This document shows, piece by piece, positions 52,925 to 61,052 of a stretch of 64,000 nt of DNA. The notes beneath the pieces are model-generated. The model worked only from the letters and a program-made list of their open reading frames with translations, did not search any database and had not been told where the DNA came from. Each line of letters begins with the position of its first letter. Position 1 is the stretch's first letter. This stretch comes from Paracoccaceae bacterium (GTDB lineage: Bacteria; Pseudomonadota; Alphaproteobacteria; Rhodobacterales; Rhodobacteraceae): contig CACAPQ010000006.1 of NCBI GenBank assembly GCA_902534325.1, positions 1 to 64,000 on the forward strand, read 5' to 3'. The translations under genes were made by a program, and so were the position numbers.

Positions 52925-54471
52925 GCGAAATCAAGTTTCCAGAAACAATTGGCGATCAGATTCTATATAATTCTTGTAAATTTCCTGAAGCGGTTTGGCT
53001 TATTTCACCAGAAACTAATCAAACAATAAGTTTTCGAGAAGTTAATGAAACTATTTCCGCAATTGGACAAAAATTAATTGAGACGGGTATTGAGCTCGGC
53101 TCAAGTATAGCTATAGCTGCGCCCAATAGCCCTACGTCTTGTTTAGTGTTCATGGCTATCGTTTCTTCCGGATTTGTGGCTGTTCCGTTGAATTTAGTCG
53201 CTGGAAGTACAATTTTAGCTTATACAATTGAACATTCTGAGGCCAAATTTATTTTTGTAGCAGACGATTGCAGAGATCTGATCGCTTCAGCGGTAGCTCA
53301 ACAAAACAATAGCGTGAAATTAGTAAAGCTTGATCCAGTTAGGGGGCCAGATTTGGAGACACTCCCTTTGGAAGCAAATGATTTGAATTTAGAAGATATC
53401 AAGTCTAAACCCAATGATATTGCTCTACTCATGTATACCTCAGGAACAACAGGAAAACCTAAGGGCGTAATGTTGAGCCATGCAAATTTACTGGCTGCAG
53501 GTCGATTTATTTCTACCGGTCATGAAATAGATGGAAATGATAGTGGGCTGTGTGTACTGCCAATTTATCATATAAATGGAATGTGTGTTACTGTCATGGG
53601 CACAATTGTATCGGCGAGCACCTTAGTTATTCCCCACAAATTTTCCGTAAATTCATTTTGGAAGATTATAGCTAAGTTTAAGTGCTCTTGGTTCTCGGCA
53701 GTGCCTACTCAATTTTCCTATATTTTAAATTATGAGGAAACTCCGGAGGACATATCATCCCTTCGTTTTGCTCGCTCTGCTTCTGCCCCATTATCACCTG
53801 ATATTCATAAAAAATTTGAAAAGCGGTTTAATATCCCAATCATTGAAACTATGGGATTAACAGAAACGGGCTCTCAGATAACGACAAACCCTATGCCGCC
53901 GGGAGAACGTAAAATTGGATCTCCAGGAAAGGCTTATGGTAACCAGATTATGATTGGTGATGATCAATATAAAGCATTACCCGCAGGTGAAACGGGAGAA
54001 ATATTGGTCAAGGGCGATAATGTTATGCAGGGGTATTTTAAACAACCTGAGGAAACGCACAAAACAATTTTAGGAAATGGTTGGCTGCGTACAGGTGATT
54101 TAGGGTATTTGGATAATGATGGCTATGTATTTGTGTCGGGCAGAATAAAGGAATTAATCATAAAGGGTGGTGAAAATATTGCTCCGAGAGAAATTGATGA
54201 AGCGCTGCTGACCCATCCCGGTATATTAGAAGCGGCTGCCTTTGCGGTCCCTTGCAAAGATTACGGAGAAAGAGTTGAAGCCTGCGTTTGTCTTAAACAA
54301 AAAGTATCTGTTGAGTTAGCTGAATTGAAAAGCCATTGCGAAAATCAAATTGGAAAATTTAAGTCTCCTGATAACATTCATATCGTTGCTGACCTGCCTA
54401 AGGGACCGTCAGGAAAGGTGCAGCGACTAAAATTATTTGAATTAATTTATGACAATCAAAATCAACAGTAA
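52921..54471 (+). CDS. AMP-forming acyl-CoA ligase
   Basis: A 516-residue acyl-CoA synthetase. It starts at a GTG overlapping the preceding stop codon by four bases. The P-loop is LLMYTSGTTGKPKGVMLS, and other core motifs are MGLTETGSQITTNP, YLDNDGYVFVSGRIKELI and the C-terminal lysine in GPSGKVQRLKL. It should activate the carboxylate imported by the TctCBA system so that the dehydrogenase can reduce it to an aldehyde. By analogy SauT activates sulfoacetate. Substrate specificity cannot be read from sequence here. Confidence 0.85.
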   Translation: MSEIKFPETIGDQILYNSCKFPEAVWLISPETNQTISFREVNETISAIGQKLIETGIELGSSIAIAAPNSPTSCLVFMAIVSSGFVAVPLNLVAGSTILAYTIEHSEAKFIFVADDCRDLIASAVAQQNNSVKLVKLDPVRGPDLETLPLEANDLNLEDIKSKPNDIALLMYTSGTTGKPKGVMLSHANLLAAGRFISTGHEIDGNDSGLCVLPIYHINGMCVTVMGTIVSASTLVIPHKFSVNSFWKIIAKFKCSWFSAVPTQFSYILNYEETPEDISSLRFARSASAPLSPDIHKKFEKRFNIPIIETMGLTETGSQITTNPMPPGERKIGSPGKAYGNQIMIGDDQYKALPAGETGEILVKGDNVMQGYFKQPEETHKTILGNGWLRTGDLGYLDNDGYVFVSGRIKELIIKGGENIAPREIDEALLTHPGILEAAAFAVPCKDYGERVEACVCLKQKVSVELAELKSHCENQIGKFKSPDNIHIVADLPKGPSGKVQRLKLFELIYDNQNQQ

Positions 54472-54506
54472 ACTGTCGTCCTTAATGCTAGAGTATATTA
54501 AGTGAT

Positions 54507-55277
54507 ATGAACGAAGATATTTGGAATATTTTGTTTCCTTCAAGCGATATAAACATACTTGTTTTTATGCTTTTTGTCTTCTTTTTATCTGGAATTGTTA
54601 AAGGTTTTCTGGGAATTGGGCTGCCCGCCGCTGCTATGGCATTGCTAACTTTGGTAATACCTCCCGCACAAGCGATTTCACTACTTGTTATCCCAATTTT
54701 ATTTACAAACCTGACGCAATTTTCTCGTGCTAAATATCGTATTGAGTCAATTAAGACTTATTGGTTATTTGCCATTGCAATTATTTTTAGTATTTTTTTA
54801 ACATCACTTTTCCTTTCGAAATACCCAACAGGACTGCTTACAATCTCAATTGGCTTAGCAATGGTAATTGTATCCCTTAATGGCCTGATAGGTATAAAAA
54901 TGAAAATCAGCGAAAGGAGATCTTGGCAGGTTGGTTTTGGGGTTTTGTCTGGGGTTCTCGGCGGCTTAAGTTCAATTTGGTCACCAACGGTCGCAATTTA
55001 TCTAATTGCGAGGAGAGTAGATAAAGACCGTTTTATTTCAGCAACTGGATTTCTTTTTTTAGCAGGTGCGGTACCGCTAATTTTTGGGTTAATTTTTGGT
55101 GGCGTGTTGACTAAAGAGGTGGCAATGCAGTCTATATTTGGTTTAGTATTTGTTCTCGCTGGTTTTAGAGTTGGCGAGATACTTCGAAATAAAACGTCGC
55201 AAAGCTGGTTCGAGAAAGCTGTTTTAATTGCTTTTCTTTTTATGGGAATACGTCTAATTGGTGTGGGTCTATTTTAA
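54507..55277 (+). CDS. TSUP (TauE/SafE) family membrane transporter
   Basis: A 256-residue membrane protein with seven or eight spans. The TauE/SafE signature repeat is seen at the start (SGIVKGFLGIGLPAAAMALLT) and in the second half (GFGVLSGVLGGLSSIWSPTV). TSUP proteins export sulfite, sulfoacetate or other anions; TauE-type members are often encoded with taurine or sulfonate degradation genes. This location beside an acyl-CoA ligase and acylating dehydrogenase is consistent with sulfite export. It overlaps the convergent oxidase gene by four bases. Confidence 0.85.
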   Translation: MNEDIWNILFPSSDINILVFMLFVFFLSGIVKGFLGIGLPAAAMALLTLVIPPAQAISLLVIPILFTNLTQFSRAKYRIESIKTYWLFAIAIIFSIFLTSLFLSKYPTGLLTISIGLAMVIVSLNGLIGIKMKISERRSWQVGFGVLSGVLGGLSSIWSPTVAIYLIARRVDKDRFISATGFLFLAGAVPLIFGLIFGGVLTKEVAMQSIFGLVFVLAGFRVGEILRNKTSQSWFEKAVLIAFLFMGIRLIGVGLF

Positions 55278-58201
55278 TTATTCATCAGCTGTCTATCTAA
55301 TAGCCTGGCGACGTGGATAGGTTCCCTCTTGGTACCATCTATAATCTGACTTCTGCATGATGTACCATCGGCGATTAGAATAGTTTCTTCTTCTGTTTGT
55401 CTTATCTTTGGTAGAAGATCTTGCTCAGCCATTTTTATTGAAAAATCTATAGTTTCTTTTGAGTATCCAAAAGCACCTGCCATTCCACAACAACTTGTTT
55501 CGACTTTCTCGACATCAAGGTCTTCAATCAAATGCAGTACGTTCTCAACAGATTTTAAAACATTAAAAGCTTTTTGATGGCAGTGACCATGCAATAAGGC
55601 TTTTGCTTTTAAGGGTCTAAGCTTAAGGAGTTTTTTGTCTTTAGCTAGCAGTTCTTCAAAAGTAATGACATTCTCTGAAACCAGCTTTGCGTCATTCGTT
55701 TTTAATAGGGATGGAATTTCATCTTTTAATGCAAATAGGCAGGAAGGCTCCAAACCAACTATGGGTAGGCCTCTTTGAACGTATGGCAGATATGTTTTGA
55801 CTAATCGTTCAGCAGCTTCCTTTGCTTTCGAAATATTTCCAACGGATAGATGGGTTTTACCACAGCATAAAGCTTTTTGACTTTTCTCTTCTGGTTTTGG
55901 ATAGAAAGGTTGATAGCCTGCATTGCGTAAAACTCTCACCGCGCTCCGTAAATTTTCTGGTTCAAAATATCTATTAAATGTATCAACAAATAATATAACT
56001 GGGTATTGCTCAACGGGATCTGCAGAAACTTCGTGGTCGCGATACCAATCTGTTCTCCATACTGGAAGATTTCTTTGCGCAGAAAATCCGGTGAGCCGTT
56101 CACTGATTTTGGCAAGAATTTTTGAGGAATTGCGCAAGTTTAGAATTTTATTGAACGAAGAAGCTAAAGGGGCATAGTCGGGAAGATAAGCGATTAGTCT
56201 TTCTTGAATTGATAAAGAATTATATTTAGCGTTTAGTGCCATTACTTCTAATTTCATCGCTGACATATCTACACTTGTGGGGCATTCACGTTTACACGCT
56301 TTGCAAGAAACGCATAATTTCATGGTTTCCAACATCTCTGTTGATGTCATCGCATTTGGACCTAATTGACCAGACATTGCCAGCCTTAGGCTATTAGCCC
56401 TTCCGCGCGTACTATCCTTTTCTTCACCGGTAATTCTAAAAGAGGGGCACATAACACCTCCCTCTAATTTCCTACAGGCTCCATTATTATTGCACATTTC
56501 AACGGCGCCTTGAAAGCCGCTGGCACTACCTGGCCAGCTTGACCAATCCAACTCCGTATGGAAGCTATTGACAGAGTAACCCGGTGAAAATCTAAAAAGA
56601 TGCCTGTCATCCATTTTTGGGGCATCAACGATTTTTCCTGGATTAAAAATTCCATGTGGGTCCATTAAAGATTTAATTTCTCGAAATGCGTTAGTTAGCT
56701 TTTTTCCAAACATAACGGGATTAAATTCTGAGCGAGAAATTCCATCTCCGTGTTCGCCCGAGTGCGAGCCATTAAATTTTTTTACAAGCTTGAATGCTTC
56801 CGTGGCTATCGCACGCATTTTTATGATATCTCTGGAATCCTTCATGTTTAATACTGGTCTTACATGTAAGCAGCCTACAGACGCATGCGCGTACCAGGTA
56901 CCTGAAGTTTGATACTTATCAAAAATATCAGTCAAACCTTGCGTGTATTCTGCGAGGTTATGGAGTGGTACTGCACAGTCCTCAACAAACGAAACAGGTT
57001 TAGCCTCTGATTTCATTGACATCATAATATTTAAGCCGGATTTTCGCATTTCAGAAATCCGATTTTGTGATTTTTCATCCTCAATAACTACAATACTGTT
57101 AATTGTACTATCTGATGTGTCTTTAAGTAAGACCTCTAAGTCTCTAACTTTTTTAAGATTTCCACTCCAAATATCCTCTGCAAACTCAACGACCAAAAGG
57201 GCCTTAGGATCATTAATAACAAAATCATCAATAGTTTTAGAAAAAATGGGTATTGATCGCCCAAGCGAGATCATTGTGTTATCAATTAATTCAACAGCTA
57301 TTGGGTTTAATTTAACAATGTGCTGGGCTGAATCCATTGCCTCATAAAATGTGGAGAAATGACAAAGAGCCATAATCTTTGGTGGAGGTAGTGGAGACAA
57401 TTTCAGTTCAATACTTGTTGAGTAAGCTAGGGTCCCTTCAGAACCGACAATCAAATGCGATAAATTTATATCGTTTTCATTGCCGATACTACCTGGCCTA
57501 GAAGCAAGCGTATCAGGTAATAGGGCATCTAAATTATATCCTCCAACTCTTCTAAGAACTTTTGGGTACCTAGTCTCGATTTCTTTTTGGTTTCTCTCAG
57601 CAATTTTAATTAATTTTGGAAATATTTTTTCTAATCCGCTCAGACCCTTTTTTGCCAGTCCGAAGTGTGCCTTTGAACCATCGGATAAAATTGTATTTAT
57701 TGAAAATACATTGTCTCTCATTATGCCGTATCGAATGGACCGACCACCAGCTGAATTATTACCAGCCATTCCACCAATGGTAGCCCTGCTGGATGTTGAA
57801 ACATCAACTGGAAACCAAAGGCCGAATGGCTTCAATTGTCGGTTCAGTTCATCGAGAATAACGCCAGGTTCGACCACACACTTCAGGTTTTCTTCATCAA
57901 TCTCAATTATTTTGTTTAAATACTTGCTGTTATCTAAAACAATAGCTTGATTTACGGTCTGTCCATTCTGTGAGGTTCCACCACCTCTCGGCAATATTGG
58001 GATACTGTATTCCTGAGAAAATTGAATGGTTTTTTGAATATCCTCTACTGTTTTTGGTAAAACGACAGCTTCAGGCATCATCTGGTAAATAGATGCATCT
58101 GTTGAGTATCGTCCGCGGTCAAATTGCCCGTCTAGTAGATCGCCAGATAGAGAACTTTTTAAAACTGAAATCTCCGATTTCATTTTTACCTTCAAACTCA
58201 T
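55274..58201 (-). CDS. FAD-linked 2-hydroxyacid dehydrogenase with 4Fe-4S and CCG domains (YdiJ-like)
   Basis: A 975-residue fusion. The N-terminal FAD_binding_4/PCMH domain has ILPRGGGTSQNGQTV and GGMAGNNSAGGRSIRYG. A FAD-oxidase C-domain follows (SVGCLHVRPVLNM and HSGEHGDGISRSEF). A 4Fe-4S module has CNNNGACRK...CPSF and LCVSCKACKRECPT. Two cysteine-rich CCG domains end the protein (CCGKTHLSVG and SCCGMAGAFG). E. coli YdiJ and relatives oxidise D-2-hydroxyglutarate or D-lactate-type 2-hydroxyacids and pass electrons to quinone. It is convergent with the TSUP gene and divergent from the aminotransferase. A hydroxyacid role in the same catabolic region is plausible but unproven. Confidence 0.9.
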   Translation of the reverse strand: MSLKVKMKSEISVLKSSLSGDLLDGQFDRGRYSTDASIYQMMPEAVVLPKTVEDIQKTIQFSQEYSIPILPRGGGTSQNGQTVNQAIVLDNSKYLNKIIEIDEENLKCVVEPGVILDELNRQLKPFGLWFPVDVSTSSRATIGGMAGNNSAGGRSIRYGIMRDNVFSINTILSDGSKAHFGLAKKGLSGLEKIFPKLIKIAERNQKEIETRYPKVLRRVGGYNLDALLPDTLASRPGSIGNENDINLSHLIVGSEGTLAYSTSIELKLSPLPPPKIMALCHFSTFYEAMDSAQHIVKLNPIAVELIDNTMISLGRSIPIFSKTIDDFVINDPKALLVVEFAEDIWSGNLKKVRDLEVLLKDTSDSTINSIVVIEDEKSQNRISEMRKSGLNIMMSMKSEAKPVSFVEDCAVPLHNLAEYTQGLTDIFDKYQTSGTWYAHASVGCLHVRPVLNMKDSRDIIKMRAIATEAFKLVKKFNGSHSGEHGDGISRSEFNPVMFGKKLTNAFREIKSLMDPHGIFNPGKIVDAPKMDDRHLFRFSPGYSVNSFHTELDWSSWPGSASGFQGAVEMCNNNGACRKLEGGVMCPSFRITGEEKDSTRGRANSLRLAMSGQLGPNAMTSTEMLETMKLCVSCKACKRECPTSVDMSAMKLEVMALNAKYNSLSIQERLIAYLPDYAPLASSFNKILNLRNSSKILAKISERLTGFSAQRNLPVWRTDWYRDHEVSADPVEQYPVILFVDTFNRYFEPENLRSAVRVLRNAGYQPFYPKPEEKSQKALCCGKTHLSVGNISKAKEAAERLVKTYLPYVQRGLPIVGLEPSCLFALKDEIPSLLKTNDAKLVSENVITFEELLAKDKKLLKLRPLKAKALLHGHCHQKAFNVLKSVENVLHLIEDLDVEKVETSCCGMAGAFGYSKETIDFSIKMAEQDLLPKIRQTEEETILIADGTSCRSQIIDGTKREPIHVARLLDRQLMNN

Positions 58202-58323
58202 TTATTTAATTAATATAAATTAGCATAACTGGCGGTATTGAAAGTACAACTTTTATCCTAATAATGCGGCGAAAGGGGCCAAGAGGCCCAGGCGCATTCA
58301 ATTTAATAGAATGGTAATTCGAA

Positions 58324-59499
58324 ATGTCACAAAAATATAAAACAGGACGGCACTTACTTCAAATACCTGGTCCAACGAACGTTCCAGATAGAATTTTAAG
58401 AGCTATGGATTATCCCACTATTGACCATCGTGGTGAACAATTTTTTAATTTAGCAAAAAAATGCTTATCTGGCATTAGAGATATTTTTAAGACTGAAAGC
58501 AATGTCATAATTTATCCAGCCTCAGGTACTGGTGCTTGGGAGGCGGCTCTGGTTAATACATTATCGCCGGGAGATACCGTCTTGATGATTGAGACGGGTC
58601 ATTTTGCAAGTTTGTGGGTTAAGTTAGCCAAGCGTTTAGGAATAAATGCAGAGCTAATTGAAACCAATTGGAGAAGAGGTGCAGATACTGAGAAAATAGC
58701 GGAGCGTCTTTTATCAGACAAGACTGGCGAAGTTAAAGCTGTTTGTATTGTTCACAATGAAACGTCTACGGGAGCGATGTCAGATGTTTTTAAAGTTCGT
58801 AAATGCATCGATGATGTTGGCCATAAAGCTTTACTAATGGTAGATACGATTTCTTCTCTAGCATCCTCAGAATACTGTCATGATGACTGGGGAGTTGATG
58901 TTACCGTTTCAGGCTCTCAAAAAGGGTTAATGCTTCCACCTGGCCTCTCGTTCAATGCTATTTCGAAAAAAGCATTGGCTGCTTATAAGAGGGCAACATT
59001 GCCAAGATCTTATTGGGATTGGGGTGAGCATATTGAGGCAAATTCTACCGGTTCTTTTCCATACACTCCCGCGACGAATTTGCTGTTTGGTCTCAATGAA
59101 GCAATCTTAATGTTGAAGGAAGAGGGTTTAGAAAATGTTTTTGCGCGTCATAAACGATACGCTGAGGCAACGCGGTTAGCCGTCCAAACGTGGGGATTAG
59201 AAGTTTTATGTGAAAATGAAGATGATTTTTCCAACACTCTTACTGCCGTACTTTTGCCAGACGGACATAATGCAGATGAATTTCGATCAATTGTTTTGGA
59301 TAATTTTAATATGTCTTTGGGAAATGGTTTATCTCGTTTGGCTGGCAAGGTTTTCAGAATAGGTCATTTAGGTGACTTTAACGAACTGATGCTCATAGCA
59401 ACTCTTGGTGGAATTGAAATGGGGCTTTCTAAAAGTTCTGTTCCCCATCAAGTTGGCGGAACTCAGGCAGCTATGCAATTTTTAAAGCAAAACTCATAA
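58324..59499 (+). CDS. Serine/alanine-glyoxylate aminotransferase (class V)
   Basis: A 391-residue class V PLP aminotransferase. The PLP lysine is in SGSQKGLMLPPGLSF, the pyridine-nitrogen aspartate in MVDTISSLASSEY, and the N-terminus LLQIPGPTNVPDRILRAMDYP is typical of serine-glyoxylate aminotransferases. It would move amino groups between serine or alanine and glyoxylate or pyruvate. A small hairpin (GGGCC/GGCCC) lies at 58276-58289 in its leader. It is divergent from the oxidase gene and followed by the non-coding, structured region. Confidence 0.88.
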   Translation: MSQKYKTGRHLLQIPGPTNVPDRILRAMDYPTIDHRGEQFFNLAKKCLSGIRDIFKTESNVIIYPASGTGAWEAALVNTLSPGDTVLMIETGHFASLWVKLAKRLGINAELIETNWRRGADTEKIAERLLSDKTGEVKAVCIVHNETSTGAMSDVFKVRKCIDDVGHKALLMVDTISSLASSEYCHDDWGVDVTVSGSQKGLMLPPGLSFNAISKKALAAYKRATLPRSYWDWGEHIEANSTGSFPYTPATNLLFGLNEAILMLKEEGLENVFARHKRYAEATRLAVQTWGLEVLCENEDDFSNTLTAVLLPDGHNADEFRSIVLDNFNMSLGNGLSRLAGKVFRIGHLGDFNELMLIATLGGIEMGLSKSSVPHQVGGTQAAMQFLKQNS

Positions 59500-60138
59500 T
59501 TTCATACTATTGATTCGTTTCAAATAGTAAAATTCTAACTTTTAAAAACGATAATTTTTTGATTTTTGGGGATAAGTTTTTCATTTTTGTGGACAACTAA
59601 TCTTTTTTCTGTGGATATCTCATATTTCGTTTTGTTTGCTGAAATTTTCATGTCAATCTGATCTTAGGATAAAAACTGGGGGGTATTAGAAGTTAATCAC
59701 TTAAAAGGTCGTCGCAAGACTGACAATTTATGTGAAAAACGGACAAAACCAACTCTGGATCAACAAACTGAGATCGTCCACAACTTTCGAGTTGGATCGC
59801 AGTTAAAGGTGAAACGAGCTTATAAAGCGCAAGCAGAGTAAGCAAATTGAACGCCTAGCGTGATATTAAACTTAGTTTGAAATCGTGCAAGGATGTGAGA
59901 GAGACAGTAGTTATCCGTGAAGGGGTAAGTGTATGAGAAATCACACATTTGCCCCTTCCGCTTTTGGCGAGCCATGATCTTTCTATGTTGGGGGGAATCT
60001 TAGAAGGACCATGGCTCGAGATCGTCCACGATTTAGATATCATATATTTATCTTTATGCAATATGATGTATTAAAATTGATTGATTATACAAGATGTGGC
60101 ATTAAACAGCAGTTATGTTTTAATTGAGTTGAACTTCA
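59500..60138 (+). other. Non-coding region with DnaA-box-like motifs and structured element
   Basis: About 640 bases without a supported gene. Left part: A/T-rich with TGTGGACAA (59588-59596) and TGTGGATAT (59610-59618), each one mismatch from a DnaA box, and the hairpin TACTATT/AATAGTA at 59505-59529. Middle: a 12-base direct repeat GAGATCGTCCAC at 59770-59781 and 60018-60029. Between the repeats lie two strong hairpins described separately. Genes on both sides point toward this region, which argues against a replication origin. Confidence 0.5.
59919..60018 (+). ncRNA. Candidate structured RNA with two consecutive hairpins
   Basis: Hairpin 1 (59919-59958): an 18-position stem from GAAGGGG/CCCCTTC up to a GAAA tetraloop, with two G-U pairs and one A-C mismatch. 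Hairpin 2 (59968-60018): arms CGAGCCATG/CATGGCTCG and TCTTTCTA/TAGAAGGA separated by one A-C mismatch, closing a 15-base loop containing GGGGGG. The G-U pairs and the GNRA loop indicate selection as RNA rather than DNA. No known RNA family is recognised. The strand shown is the one with the GAAA loop; the true transcript ends are unknown and may extend upstream to about 59780. Confidence 0.5.
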
Positions 60139-60243
60139 ATGCACCAATACACAATACTAATTATGGCACTGATGATTATGTTGGCAGTCTTTGCTTTTCA
60201 AATGTTTTCAACTTATGGATTTATGGGATTTGAATTCCAATAA
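60139..60243 (+). CDS. Putative 34-residue single-span membrane peptide
   Basis: ATG to TAA, 34 residues, with one hydrophobic segment (TILIMALMIMLAVFAFQMF) rich in methionine. Only a weak ribosome-binding sequence precedes it. It ends 26 bases before the sirtuin-like gene and could be a leader-like small protein. No family recognised. Confidence 0.3.
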   Translation: MHQYTILIMALMIMLAVFAFQMFSTYGFMGFEFQ

Positions 60244-60269
60244 TTGAATTAAGTAAGGCTCACAATATA

Positions 60270-61019
60270 TTGAAACAAAATCTTTTTATTACAGGAGCCG
60301 GCGTAAGCCAAAATAGCGGTATTCCAACATTTCGAGGTGCCGATGGGTTTTGGACTATAGGTAGTTCAAATTTTACACCTCAAGAAATGGCAACTAGAAA
60401 AATGTACTGTGAAAATCCCTCTGAGTTTCTACTTTGGTATTATAAAAGGTTTGCATCATATCGTCACATCTTACCCAACGAAGTTCATTTTTGGCTAGCT
60501 GATAAAAATCTCATAACACAAAATATTGATGGCTTAGATGGTAAAGCCGGTAATTCTGAATATATTTCTATTCATGGACGTTTAGACAAAGTAACAGTGT
60601 TTCAAAATCAAGATGTTATTACCCCGATAGAAGACGCACCCTGGGATATTGTTGCTAGCGAAAAGATCGATTTAAACGATAACGTTAAATTAAAGAAGCT
60701 TTTACTGGAATTGTTTAAAATTAAAGATCACCCAGAACATGGCCGTTCACTTAAGCCATTTGTACTTTTATTTGATGAATATTATACAGAATTATATCAA
60801 ATGAGCAAAGCTGAGCGTGCAATGCAGTTTGCAGACAGTGTTGTATTTATGGGGACATCATTCAGTGTAAATATTACATCGATTGCTCTTCGTTATGCTC
60901 TCAGCAATAATGCCAAAATTGAGATAGTTGATCCTGATCCCATCGATCTTAATATTAGTGGCATAAAATATCATAAAATGACGGCGAGCGAGTATATTTC
61001 AGAGTTTGATCACGTTTAA
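60270..61019 (+). CDS. Sir2-like protein lacking zinc-binding cysteines
   Basis: A 249-residue sirtuin-fold protein starting at TTG. The NAD-binding motifs GAGVSQNSGIPTFRGADGFW and TQNIDGLDGKAG are present, and IHGR supplies the catalytic histidine. The four-cysteine zinc module that normally follows is missing; the whole protein has one cysteine, near residue 50. Substitutions also hit conserved sites (GIPTFRG for GIPDFRG; DGLDGKAG for DxLHxRAG). It may be an NAD-hydrolase or ADP-ribosylation-related variant, or a deacylase with altered structure. Convergent with the ABC transporter genes. Confidence 0.8.
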   Translation: MKQNLFITGAGVSQNSGIPTFRGADGFWTIGSSNFTPQEMATRKMYCENPSEFLLWYYKRFASYRHILPNEVHFWLADKNLITQNIDGLDGKAGNSEYISIHGRLDKVTVFQNQDVITPIEDAPWDIVASEKIDLNDNVKLKKLLLELFKIKDHPEHGRSLKPFVLLFDEYYTELYQMSKAERAMQFADSVVFMGTSFSVNITSIALRYALSNNAKIEIVDPDPIDLNISGIKYHKMTASEYISEFDHV

Positions 61020-61052
61020 TTTGATAGGCTCAAAAAAATGAAACGCTTACGC

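Noticed and set aside
59855-60061. 68-residue minus-strand frame across the hairpins
   Set aside because: It covers the two RNA hairpins, has no ribosome-binding site, and its composition reflects the stems; coding is unlikely.
59500-60138. Chromosomal replication origin
   Set aside because: Only two good DnaA-like boxes, no typical neighbouring genes, and flanking genes point toward the region, so I do not annotate oriC.
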